A DNA stretch of 64,000 nt from Apostichopus japonicus (lineage: Eukaryota; Echinodermata; Holothuroidea; Aspidochirotida; Stichopodidae): positions 477,764-541,763 of the forward strand of contig NC_092583.1 of assembly GCF_037975245.1 (NCBI RefSeq), read 5' to 3'. The position numbers and the translations under genes were made by a program. This document shows, piece by piece, positions 48,701 to 54,404 of this stretch; within the stretch, counting starts at the first letter, position 1; each line of letters begins with the position of its first letter. Under the pieces are notes generated by a model. The model made no database searches. It had not been told where the DNA came from and worked only from the letters and a program-made list of their open reading frames with translations.

Positions 48701-48990
48701 TAACTATCTCTGTCATTAAACGTCATGATCAAGATAAATCAGCTCTCCGATATTTTCCAAAATTACAGTGATATTTGCCCGGATAATTCTAGACCATGTC
48801 AGATTTGTTTACTGTTTTCCCTTTCTTGAAACAGCAATTTGGTATTCCTCTCAATGACCAAAAGATCTTCAAGAAGAAACTCAAGGACCTGAAAACCATG
48901 GTTGAGAAAGAACGAAAAGCATTAATCAAAGAACAGAAGAATCGAGAGAAACAGCAAAAGAAAGCAGCTAAGAAAATGTTTCAGGCCTAG
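12620..48990 (+). CDS. PPP1R9A-like: Neurabin-1-like scaffold protein, 3' part of gene (14 exons, N-terminal exons outside window)
   Basis: The spliced exons 12620-12724, 17691-17817, 22605-22853, 26617-26834, 29414-29510, 30819-30927, 32293-32391, 38422-38561, 39401-39562, 40136-40323, 46164-46435, 47043-47185, 47698-47865 and 48835-48990 read as one frame of 743 complete codons plus TAG, with every intron phase matching. Order of domains: second half of a PDZ domain ([12 protein letters not shown]), the post-PDZ signature ([20 protein letters not shown]), acidic linker, coiled coil containing [16 protein letters not shown], Ser/Pro-rich linkers, then a SAM domain ([15 protein letters not shown]) and a Lys/Glu helix. 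Family knowledge: neurabins bind F-actin through the N-terminus, dock PP1 just before the PDZ domain, and organise PP1 at synapses and junctions; spinophilin lacks the SAM domain, so this is neurabin-1-like. The N-terminal actin- and PP1-binding parts are not in the window. Family assignment is secure; orthology to vertebrate PPP1R9A versus a pre-duplication ancestor is inferred. Confidence 0.93.
13920..14015 (+). repeat. CTCTACTACAA/CCTAACTC low-complexity patch with short telomere-like motif
   Basis: Degenerate repeats of CTCTACTACAACT and TTTACCTAACTC, including AACCCTAACCCTAACT around 13988, which carries two to three CCCTAA-like units. Too short to be called an interstitial telomere. Confidence 0.7.
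14693..14778 (+). CDS. Speculative alternative first coding exon
   Basis: An ATG at 14693, preceded in frame by TAG at 14684, opens 28 codons ([20 protein letters not shown], then PKQCGSLE) ending two bases into a codon at a GTAACT donor (14779). This phase 2 exit fits exon b, where the split codon would become Arg before FLIGREK. The result would be a neurabin form without actin, PP1 and most PDZ regions. A GTTTGTCAG acceptor at 14710 lies within the same frame but would not preserve phase from exon a. The frame is short enough to arise by chance. Confidence 0.2.
16111..16572 (+). repeat. 54-bp minisatellite, about 8.5 copies
   Basis: Unit starts GCTGGGCTGAATTGGTGATA; copies start at 16111, 16165 and 16219, with later copies shortened by one or two bases. 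Each unit carries ATTACAG, an acceptor-like motif. Confidence 0.93.
17691..17817 (+). CDS. PPP1R9A-like: Exon b: end of PDZ domain and conserved post-PDZ segment
   Basis: The acceptor TTTCTTTCAG ends at 17690. The exon reads [20 protein letters not shown] and then [20 protein letters not shown]; FxIGREK and [12 protein letters not shown] are hallmarks of the neurabin family. The first donor, AGG|GTAGGT at 17818, gives phase 0 into the next exon. The donor lies in the first unit of an 18-bp tandem repeat, so in-frame longer versions are possible. Confidence 0.94.
17818..17935 (+). repeat. 18-bp minisatellite that copies the exon b splice donor in frame
   Basis: About six units follow the exon b donor. 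Donor-like AGG|GTAGGT recurs with GT at 17818, 17836, 17854, 17872 and 17890; the unit at 17908 has lost it (AGGCTA), and AAG|GTAGGT reappears at 17926. A GTAAGG donor is also created at 17884. The reading frame stays open through the array, each unit adding VGLSVR or VGVSVR, and runs to a stop near 17977. Use of a downstream donor would therefore lengthen the protein by multiples of six residues. Confidence 0.9.
17936..22604 (+). other. Intron b-c
   Basis: Phase-0 intron of about 4.7 kb counted from the first donor. Apart from the donor minisatellite at its start and the 40-bp array, it has a purine-rich stretch at 18888-18990 and a C-rich run at 22470-22490 upstream of the exon c acceptor. 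No gene is seen. Confidence 0.85.
19246..21257 (+). repeat. 40-bp minisatellite, about 50 copies, with 120-bp higher-order pattern
   Basis: The unit combines GTTAGGTTGCTTTACCATGA and TCAGGGGACTTACAGATGTA. Variants alternate regularly: GAGTTAGGTTGCTATACC, TAGTTAGGTAGCTTTACC and TAGTTAGGTTGCTGTACC recur in that order between about 20290 and 20810, a three-unit (120-bp) higher-order repeat. Some units carry a 4-bp insertion (CATG) and two carry GGAG before GGGACTT. Confidence 0.96.
22605..22853 (+). CDS. PPP1R9A-like: Exon c: acidic linker and start of coiled coil
   Basis: The acceptor CCCGGCAG ends at 22604 and the donor CAG|GTGAGA starts at 22854; 249 nt, phase 0 at both ends. The first 50 or so residues are acidic and Ser-rich ([19 protein letters not shown]), then [20 protein letters not shown] begins the heptad-rich coiled coil, ending EIAKLKIQ. 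This matches the acidic stretch and coiled coil that follow the PDZ domain in vertebrate neurabins. Confidence 0.95.
25455..25799 (+). CDS. Possible 345-nt in-frame cassette exon
   Basis: CTTCTCTATAG ends at 25454 and a GTAAGT donor begins at 25800; the 345 nt between have no stop in phase 0, the phase of the surrounding intron. They would add 115 residues ([20 protein letters not shown] at the start) between exons c and d. A 21-bp repeat inside yields three IFNVPKCI-like copies. Against it: it would split the coiled coil, the base before the donor is TA rather than AG, and no homology is recognised. Confidence 0.2.
25560..25645 (+). repeat. 21-bp minisatellite, 3-4 copies
   Basis: Copies of ATCTTCAATGTACCTAAATG, one diverged to TTCGATGTACATATATG. 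Confidence 0.85.
26617..26834 (+). CDS. PPP1R9A-like: Exon d: central coiled coil
   Basis: The acceptor TTGCTATAG ends at 26616 and the donor GTATGT starts at 26835; 218 nt, entering in phase 0 and leaving in phase 2. It reads [18 protein letters not shown] onward and ends with [18 protein letters not shown] plus a split Lys codon. The [12 protein letters not shown] block is strongly conserved in neurabin and spinophilin. This part is expected to dimerise. Confidence 0.95.
26835..29413 (+). other. Intron d-e
   Basis: Phase-2 intron of 2,579 bp. The only structure seen is a short C-rich tandem repeat at 28159-28213 (CACTCTCTGTACCCC twice) and a T-rich acceptor tract. Confidence 0.85.
29414..29510 (+). 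CDS. PPP1R9A-like: Exon e: coiled coil continued
   Basis: The acceptor TTTCATTTCAAG ends at 29413 after a long T-rich tract; the donor CGA|GTGAGT starts at 29511. 97 nt, phase 2 in and phase 0 out. It reads [20 protein letters not shown] followed by [12 protein letters not shown], a charged heptad-rich helix continuing the coiled coil. Confidence 0.94.
29511..30818 (+). other. Intron e-f
   Basis: Phase-0 intron of 1,308 bp. I see no repeats or other features in it. Confidence 0.85.
30819..30927 (+). CDS. PPP1R9A-like: Exon f: end of coiled coil
   Basis: The acceptor AATACATCAG ends at 30818 and the donor GATG|GTAAGC starts at 30928; 109 nt, phase 0 in and phase 1 out. It reads [20 protein letters not shown] then [21 protein letters not shown] closes the coiled coil at the position of the corresponding RIRDLE segment in vertebrate homologues. 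An AG four bases downstream (TTCAG) would break the frame, so 30819 is preferred. Confidence 0.9.
30928..32292 (+). other. Intron f-g
   Basis: Phase-1 intron of 1,365 bp. A small repeat of CATTGACTCATTCATTCAGT occurs twice at about 31872-31923. Otherwise nothing is recognised. Confidence 0.85.
32293..32391 (+). CDS. PPP1R9A-like: Exon g: linker after the coiled coil
   Basis: The acceptor TTTGCTCAG ends at 32292 and the donor GAAG|GTAACC starts at 32392; 99 nt, phase 1 at both ends, so it is itself a symmetric exon. It reads [20 protein letters not shown] then [14 protein letters not shown] do not recognise a domain. The open frame continues into the intron for about 60 codons, but that part has no coding character and is read as intron. 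Confidence 0.85.
33525..34157. mobile_element. Candidate inverted-repeat element (MITE)
   Basis: AGGAGCACGTTGTATTTGAA at 33525 pairs with TTCAAATGCAATGTGCTCCT ending at 34157; over 22 bp, 20 positions match. TTAA precedes the left end (33521-33524), but the right flank is GAAA, so no intact target duplication is seen. No inward extension of the inverted homology is visible and no protein is encoded. Confidence 0.4.
35682..35820 (+). repeat. 70-bp tandem duplication
   Basis: The two copies share TTTCTGCATTTC and GAGTTATGCAATACTGCCCT, offset by 70 bp. The duplication ends about 120 bp before the candidate microexon at 35938. Confidence 0.9.
35938..35979 (+). CDS. PPP1R9A-like: Candidate 42-nt cassette microexon
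   Basis: Inside the 6-kb phase-1 intron after 32391, a pyrimidine-rich tract ending CTCTACTCTCTGTAG at 35937 is followed by 42 nt and a GTAAGA donor at 35980. It takes two bases to finish the incoming codon and leaves one, so inclusion adds exactly 14 residues (A plus [13 protein letters not shown]) without a frame change. The alternating W/E peptide is unlike the surrounding linker. Strong splice signals and matching phase are seen; exon status is inferred. Confidence 0.6.
37622..37668 (+). other. G-quadruplex-type G run in intron
   Basis: A run of GGGGAGGGGAGGGGG followed by GAGGGAGGGGGGG and TTGGGGGAGG offers many G-tracts of three or more on the transcribed (sense) strand, 750 bp upstream of exon h. 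Confidence 0.7.
38422..38561 (+). CDS. PPP1R9A-like: Exon h: acidic linker, with tandem CAGCAG acceptor
   Basis: The acceptor is a NAGNAG motif, TTCCAGCAG. Splicing at the first AG (exon from 38422) or the second (from 38425) both keep the frame and differ by one Ala. The exon continues [20 protein letters not shown] then [20 protein letters not shown] and ends at the CAG|GTTTGT donor, GT at 38562. Phase 1 in, phase 0 out. Strongly acidic and probably disordered. Confidence 0.92.
38562..39400 (+). other. Intron h-i
   Basis: Phase-0 intron of 839 bp. Its first 220 bp are strongly G-rich (see repeat); the rest is AT-rich without visible features. Confidence 0.85.
38598..38775 (+). repeat. G-rich 21-bp minisatellite just after exon h donor
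   Basis: A G-run block (GGGGGGAGGGGGGGTGGGGGG) starting near 38599 is followed by 21-bp units like CATGATGGTGGGGGAGGGGA, about six copies. Dense GGG triplets close to a 5' splice site are a known splicing-enhancer context; that effect here is inferred. Confidence 0.88.
39401..39562 (+). CDS. PPP1R9A-like: Exon i: Ser/Pro/Lys-rich linker
   Basis: The acceptor TTTCCATTCAG ends at 39400 and the donor TCG|GTGAGA starts at 39563; 162 nt (54 codons), phase 0 both ends. It reads [40 protein letters not shown] and [14 protein letters not shown]. There is no recognised domain; basic and Ser-rich, probably disordered and phosphorylated. Confidence 0.92.
39563..40135 (+). other. Intron i-j
   Basis: Phase-0 intron of 573 bp. 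I see nothing notable in it. Confidence 0.85.
40136..40323 (+). CDS. PPP1R9A-like: Exon j: linker
   Basis: The acceptor CCCTTTATAACAG ends at 40135 and the donor GA|GTAAGT starts at 40324; 188 nt, phase 0 in and phase 2 out. It reads [40 protein letters not shown] and [20 protein letters not shown] then GEE. No known domain. The TK-F-SSPDSD segment may correspond to the Ser-rich region before the SAM domain in vertebrate neurabin-1. Confidence 0.92.
40586..42497 (+). repeat. 83-bp minisatellite, about 23 copies
   Basis: The unit runs GGATAGTTAGCCTAACAGGG, AGGGGCGTATCAGGTACTGT, then CATATCAGACATAAGTGAAA and CATGGACTGATA. Two variant types, GTGTGTTCAT with ACTGATAGGATAG and GCATGTTCAT with ACAGATAGGAAAG, alternate in parts. 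The first unit has a 13-G run at 40617-40628. Each unit has an acceptor-like TAACAG and donor-like CAGGTACTG. Confidence 0.96.
42799..42825 (+). CDS. PPP1R9A-like: Candidate 27-nt microexon
   Basis: In the phase-2 intron after 40323, an acceptor (CCCCAAAACAG ending 42798, with a T-rich tract 25-60 nt upstream) and a donor (CCCCAG|GTAATT at 42826) enclose 27 nt. Read in the required phase it inserts TFFNPWIP and turns the split codon into Arg, with no stop and no frame change. A chance AG-GT pair of this size is not rare, so it stays a candidate. Confidence 0.35.
44111..44152 (+). other. G-quadruplex-type G run in intron j-k
   Basis: Five G-tracts of five to eight G separated by one to five bases (GGGGGGGGATGGGGGGCGGG and onward). 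A strong canonical G4 pattern on the transcribed strand. Confidence 0.85.
46164..46435 (+). CDS. PPP1R9A-like: Exon k: Ser/Thr/Pro-rich linker before SAM domain
   Basis: The acceptor TGATTTTACAG ends at 46163; the donor AATG|GTACGA at 46436 is weak. 272 nt, phase 2 in and phase 1 out. It reads [20 protein letters not shown], then [20 protein letters not shown] and an S/T/Q/G-rich run ([20 protein letters not shown]). Low complexity and probably disordered. A pure C-rich tract about 220 bp upstream (45919-45950) precedes it. Confidence 0.92.
46436..47042 (+). other. Intron k-l
   Basis: Phase-1 intron of 607 bp, AT-rich with A-runs near 46672 and 46712. Nothing else is seen. Confidence 0.85.
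47043..47185 (+). CDS. PPP1R9A-like: Exon l: linker with lysine-rich cluster
   Basis: The acceptor TTATTAACAG ends at 47042 and the donor GAG|GTAACT starts at 47186; 143 nt, phase 1 in and phase 0 out. It reads [20 protein letters not shown] then [20 protein letters not shown] and AAATPKE. The KKKGKKK cluster looks like a nuclear-localisation or acidic-lipid/actin binding patch; that role is inferred only. Confidence 0.92.
47186..47697 (+). other. Intron l-m
   Basis: Phase-0 intron of 512 bp. A short inverted repeat, GGTGACCAGATAGCTATCTG around 47377-47396, can form a hairpin; otherwise nothing is seen. Confidence 0.8.
47698..47865 (+). CDS. PPP1R9A-like: Exon m: first part of SAM domain
   Basis: The acceptor TTGTTCTTCAG ends at 47697 and the donor AAG|GTAGTA starts at 47866; 168 nt, phase 0 both ends. 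After [12 protein letters not shown] it reads [20 protein letters not shown] and [20 protein letters not shown]. The W-(x)n-V-x-x-W-L, L-x-x-Y and F-x-x-x-x-(I/V)-x-G pattern is a SAM domain, closest by eye to the C-terminal SAM of neurabin-1. Confidence 0.96.
47866..48834 (+). other. Intron m-n, inside the SAM domain
   Basis: Phase-0 intron of 969 bp that splits the SAM domain; two thirds of it is the 111-bp repeat array. Confidence 0.9.
48016..48680 (+). repeat. 111-bp minisatellite, 6 copies
   Basis: Copies begin GGGTTTTATACATAAGTAGG; starts at 48127, 48238 and 48349 show the 111-bp period. Copies are very similar, so the array is young. It fills most of the last intron. Confidence 0.95.
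48835..48990 (+). CDS. PPP1R9A-like: Exon n: end of SAM domain, basic C-terminal helix, stop
   Basis: The acceptor CTTGAAACAG ends at 48834. It reads [20 protein letters not shown] (last SAM helix) then [20 protein letters not shown] and [11 protein letters not shown], with stop TAG at 48988-48990. The Lys/Glu-rich tail resembles the charged helix after the neurabin-1 SAM domain. The vertebrate tail is somewhat longer. Confidence 0.95.
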   Translation, partial: QFGIPLNDQKIFKKKLKDLKTMVEKERKALIKEQKNREKQQKKAAKKMFQA

Positions 48991-51188
48991 GAAGGAGCAG
49001 ATTATGGATTATGAGGGGTACCTTCATCAAGAGAGAGGCAGGGAGATCAAACAGTCTGGCTGACATAGATTAGGGAAGGATGGACAAAGAGGGATGTGTT
49101 CTACCTGTGTGATAAAGAAGAAGGCTTTAGGGCCATGGCGAATAAAATTAAATGTCTGAGGAGTTTACTATTACATGAGAGGGATTGAATCATCCCTTCT
49201 GATGCAGGGTGCTGTCCCTCCCTCGGGGAAGTACTGCCCCTGGTTGTTACTCACACATGTGTGAAGATTGAATCATTTTACTTTCGGATGCACAGTGCTG
49301 TCCACGGTGTCTGTTAGATAATGACTACTCTGGCATTGAGCACCAAGTGGGGGTTTTCTTAATTGGTAACCAGTACTTCCCAGTGCAATAGTAAGATAAG
49401 AAAGCAATGAGTCAACATGTCCAAAGACATGCAAATGATTACATCAGTGTGTGCATCTGTCAATCTGTGTGTAGTTCAGGTGGGCATGTTTGAAATCATA
49501 TGCAAAGCAGACGTTTCAAAATGTCAAATAAATTTAGAGAGTCATGCCTTGGTTGCTTGGCATTAATATGCATTATTTGGTTGAAAATAAATGGTTTGAA
49601 GCAGAGGTTAGTCAAATAATGCCCGATTATCCAACAATAAAGTTTCCTTATTTGCTAGGTTTGTAAGAGCAGCTAGTTAGAAGTGATAGTATGTGAATGC
49701 TATCACCAATGCATGGTTCTCTATTTCTGAAACATTTTATGAGCTGTGTAAACAATAATCTGATGGAAAGTCTACTTTCACAATGAAATATTGTTTGTTC
49801 AATAAGTCAAGATATTCTTGATGAGTTACACAAATTACTTCATTCATGATAATGAATATCAATATCATATTCCATTTAGACCAAACTTAAAATTAAATCA
49901 AGTCAACTATTTTTACTAAATAATATGCAAGCTGAAGCACTGCAAATATTTAAATCTAGTTATGCATATTCATGAATAACTTTATGTAGTTCCTCCACCC
50001 CCTCTCTCTCTCTTTGTTGTTATTTTTAAGATTTTTCCCTTTGTTTTATCATCTAATTTCAAAGCTATTACTCACAATGAGATCAATTTTTTGTAATTAA
50101 CTCTTACAAGTGTTTCTAAGTGATAAAGAAGTATTCAAATACATATTCATAAGATACTGATTATGCATAAGTTGCATTCATTTACTTAAAAGGGAACATT
50201 TCCTTGTGTCGTTTATTACATGAAACATAGTGCACTTTAAGATGAATTTCTCCTTTTATTAATATGAACCAATCATATATCTAAACACTATTCACTATTC
50301 AATATGTTTTGTTGTAAGTTGTAAGTGAAAAAAGATTTATTTAACAGTTTCCTTTTGAATGGTGAAATTTGGTTGGATTGCAAGATACTCGTTATTTTTT
50401 TCTTCTAATTTAGGTTAGAACTCAATCAGCAAATGTTTTCACTTTTTTTTCTGGAAATATAGTAATTGCTAGGTACGATGAATTTGCAATTTTTTAAGAA
50501 ATGCATTTTCTACAGTCATAATTATTTTTTGTTTCTGAAAGTATTTATTTCTATTTTGTTTTTGTTGCAAATTGATTCTCGATTAAATGGGAGGTAAATA
50601 AAAAACTACATTTAACTAACATCTGCAGGAAAAACAAAGCCACTAGTAGACTTAAATGTAATCAAACTGGTAAGAACATTTACTATAAATTTCTGTCACA
50701 TTTTGGAATTGTTTGGGTTTTGTTTCAAATTCTATTTTAAAAGATATATTTTTGAAGTTGCAATTGATAGAACCATCCTTTATTGTTTAATATATATTGC
50801 TTTTGTTTCTTTGTTTTGATTAAATAATTAAATGTTTTGTTCTTTTATTTAGATACTGTCTGCTTTCAATTTTCTACCTTTGTTTTCTAATTATTTTTAA
50901 GCAACCCTTTGGACCTGGTGATTTTCATATTGTTTATATTTTCATTATAATTTGTTTATTTGGCAGTTGTTGTTAGTGTAGTGAATCCGGGAGGGCTTTG
51001 GAGAATTAGTTTCTGTGCAATTCATATGTGCTTCATCTGGGGTGAACATTTAAAGTTGTAAACATGAGTGGATGCATTGTTTCAGTGCTCTGTTCTAAAG
51101 TTACATGGTACACATCACATACTTTGGTATATGTTATATATACATTATGGAACATTTGTTCATTTGCTCATTAAAGGTAAAGGTCAAA
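48991..51188 (+). other. 3' UTR and downstream DNA
   Basis: No coding sequence. AT-rich with several AATAAA hexamers (49141, 49527, 49586, 49636, 50597), so the 3' end cannot be fixed. No gene is recognised downstream. Confidence 0.7.
49636..49641 (+). promoter_or_regulatory. Candidate polyadenylation signal
   Basis: AATAAA about 650 bp after the stop, followed by a GT-rich stretch (TTTGCTAGGTTTGTAAG). An earlier hexamer at 49141-49146, only 151 bp after the stop, is an equally valid candidate with a less GT-rich downstream. Confidence 0.35.
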
Positions 51189-51808
51189 TGTGTGGGAGGC
51201 TAGACTAGGGATCAGCTGTGGGATTAGATTAAAAGATGTGTGGGAGGCTAGGAACCAGCTGTGGGATTAGATAAGCAGATGTGTGGGAGGCTAGACTAGG
51301 GATCAGCTGTGGGATTAGATTAACAGATGTGTGGGAGGCTAGACTAGGGATCAGCTGTGGGATTAGATTAACAGATGTGTGGGAGGCTAGACTAGGGATC
51401 AGCTGTGGGATTAGATTAACAGATGCGTGGGAGGCTAGACTAGGGATCAGCTGTGTGATTAGATTAACAGATGTGTGGGAGGCTAGACTAGGGATCAGCT
51501 GTGGGATTAGATTAACAGATGTGTGCAAGACTAGGCTAGGGATCAGATGTGGGATTATTAACAAATGTGTGGGAGGCTAGACTAGGGATCAGCTGTGGGA
51601 TTAGATTAACAGATGTGTGCAAGACTAGGCTAGGGATCAGATGTGGGATAATATTAACAAATGTGTGGGAGGCTAGACTAGGGATCAGCTGTGGGATTAG
51701 ATTAACAGATGTGTGCAAGAGTAGGCTAGGGATCAGATGTGGGATTATATTAACAAATGTGTGGGAGGCTAGGGATCAGCTGTGGGATTAGATTAACAGA
51801 TGTGTGGG
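51189..51808 (+). repeat. 48-bp minisatellite, about 13 copies
   Basis: Unit TGTGTGGGAGGCTAGACTAG then GGATCAGCTGTGGGATTAGA. A second type (TGTGTGCAAGACTAGGCTAG, GATCAGATGTGGGAT) alternates with the first from about 51520 on. Period divisible by three gives open frames on both strands; not a gene. Confidence 0.95.
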
Positions 51809-51945
51809 GCCCATGCTGACAGACTGCATGGGTTGGCCTTTCCTGGTTAAAATAGCCCATGCTGACAGGCTGCATGGGTTTGGCCTTTCCTGGTTAAAAT
51901 AGCCCATGCTGACAGGCTGCGTGGGGTTGGCCTCTCCTGGTTCTA
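51809..51945 (+). repeat. 47-bp triplicated unit with internal inverted repeat
   Basis: Three copies starting GCCCATGCTGACAG; in the first two, CCCATG and CATGGG form a 6-bp stem around CTGACAGGCTG. It directly abuts the 48-bp array. Confidence 0.9.
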
Positions 51946-54404
51946 ACTAAAGCTCTGCTACATTGATCAAAAATCTCTCATGTAACAAATCTTTCCTGTT
52001 TGGATGGAGTCTTTCAAGCACCATATGTTTTAATCTTGTCTACTTCTGTATGTGTATATATATATATGTGCGTGTTCCTTTGTTCATCTGTTCTCATGTT
52101 TATTGTACTTAGTATGCCTATGCAAGCTGAATTGGATTTTAATGTACAGATTGTCCAATGGCTGTTTTTCCTTCTTTGGCCTATTTCACATACCTTTATA
52201 AGTTGTTTAGTTTTGGTGACCTTCTTTTTTTTACAACTGTCAATTATCAATTTGAGAATGTCCTCCTTGTATCACTGTTTTAATTTAAGGATGTTACAGA
52301 TGTGAACTTACTGTTTGGTTTCAAACACATCTGACCCCGAATGAAAAGGTCACCAATGGTAATTTTTCCTGCTGACCTCAGGGTCACCTCAAATGTCTAA
52401 TGTTTGCTGATACTGTAGCTTCCCTGCTGAAGTAAACATATATATGGGCATTGAGGAAGGTATAATGTATTCATGCTAAACATTATAATTATATAAGTGA
52501 TATTTTAAGCACATTCTATTTCCAATTATGCAGAATCTCTAATAGAATACATGAGAGAGTTATTTCCCCCTCCCCCCTCCCCCAACCCCCTAAGGGAGTT
52601 TCTGGTTTTGTTCAAATACAGATCTGTAGCCTACCAATGTTTCTCTGATTTTGTCCTTGTAGTAGCTTAAAAAGCTAATGACAGTTTATATTTGCATATT
52701 TAAATCAGTGTATACCAACAAAACTTTCCAAGCTATATCATTGGTTGGTTGATGATTTCTGATTTTATTTCACCCTTTCTTCAAATCTGTATACATGGCC
52801 CAAGAAAAGGATTGCTAACAAAAAGGGTGGGGGAACGGGAAAAAAAAAGTTTTAATAAAAGATAAAATGTTAAAAAATGGGATAATTTGCTTGTTTCTTT
52901 GCGAGAAAATGATCATTAGTCTTGACAATGTTTCAACATTCATATTTCTACAACATATCTGTCTTGACATAACCATTGTATCTATTAAATAGATTTTGTC
53001 TGATTCCTCTCTACAAATTCTATGAGTAGAGCTGGTGATTCCCAGGATTCTCCAGGACTGCAGGGTCTTCCACTGCTAGGTCAAATTTATGGAACCTCAT
53101 TTTACAAAGTGAGGTGATAATTTTAATACTTTAAAATCTGCAGAGTATTTTCATTGATGATTAGGTTTAGTTTTATGGAATCTGATATTTTCAATTATTT
53201 TGTAACATTGTTCTACCTCTGTTATTATTAAACTGATGATAAGTGGTTTCTGTTAATACTTGATGTCTTGGGTATTATAACTGGATTCACGATCCTCCAT
53301 TATGTAAACTTGGTGTACTATTCCAGCAGCATGCCACAGCTGTATGGATGGCAACATATTCCAGACTGTACAAGATCTGCCATCTATCGCCCTCAACCCC
53401 TCGCCTCCCCATTCCCCCTCACCCTTCCCAAATCATCTGCACACTTTTTTCTGCCATCTTTTCCATTCTTTCTATTGTCATCAAGTGTTAGCAAAAACCA
53501 GATCGGGAAATTTCATGGTATCACATCATATGATGGGGTTAGAGTACCCCATCATATGATGGTATCACTTCATATGATGGGGTAAGAGTACCCCATCATA
53601 TGATGGTATCACTTCATATGATGGGGTTAGGGTATCACTTCATATGATCTGGTTAGGGTATCACATATGATGGCATCATGTCATATGATGGGGTTAGGGT
53701 ATCACATTGTATGATGGTATCACATCATGTCATATGGTACCAGTTCCTACAGTTGGAGTCACACATTCTGTTCATGCAAAATCATAAATATTTATGCACA
53801 TAAATTATGCATATGTGAGAGTAATACAGTAAAATACCCTATCATTAATATGCATACATGTGTAACTGCTTTGATAGCGTATACTGTTGATGCACAGACC
53901 ATGGTTACATGAAGTGTGCTTGTCCAGTTACCTGCACTAAGGTACTACAAGATGTATTTCCATCGGAGTTCAAAGGCTTCACGATTGCAGTCTGTAAATA
54001 ATTCCTTGCCACTGTATTCTCATTAAAAATATATAAACGATGAAAAAATTGAGTGGAAAAAGGTGGTTGAATGAATTTCTTTTCTCACTAAATTGCTATT
54101 GTTTTTCATATCTATAGGTAATTTCAAATGTGAACGAATTTTACTTAATAAGGTGTGGTGTTGGGTATTAATAAATCTCATACTCAGTAAATTGAGTCAA
54201 TAAAACACACTCAACTATCCTCATGTGGTGATAAGGAAATCAAAATAAAATCTATCAAAAAAATCAATTCAGACCTCTTTTTTGCTTTTTACTTTCGTAA
54301 TTTGTATTGTATGCAGATTGTGACATAAGACTTCGAACTTTAAATACTTCCTTTCTTCTCAATGGGTTTGGGTGAGGAGGGGGGAGGTGGATTTAGGTCA
54401 ACAT
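51946..54404 (+). other. Intergenic DNA
   Basis: No coding sequence recognised. It contains a TA/TG microsatellite at 52050-52072, a C-rich run at 52565-52592, the palindromic tract below and a G-rich run near 54374-54391. Confidence 0.7.
53520..53735. repeat. CATATGATGGGGT palindromic repeat tract
   Basis: About nine copies of the palindrome-bearing motif TCATATGATGG. Two perfect inverted repeats stand out: 15-bp arms at 53524-53538 and 53547-53561 with an 8-base spacer, and 14-bp arms at 53571-53584 and 53589-53602 with a 4-base loop AGAG. Confidence 0.92.

Noticed and set aside
51229-51791. About 100-codon frames on both strands of the 48-bp repeat
   Set aside because: Tandem-repeat artefact with no start, splice or domain evidence.
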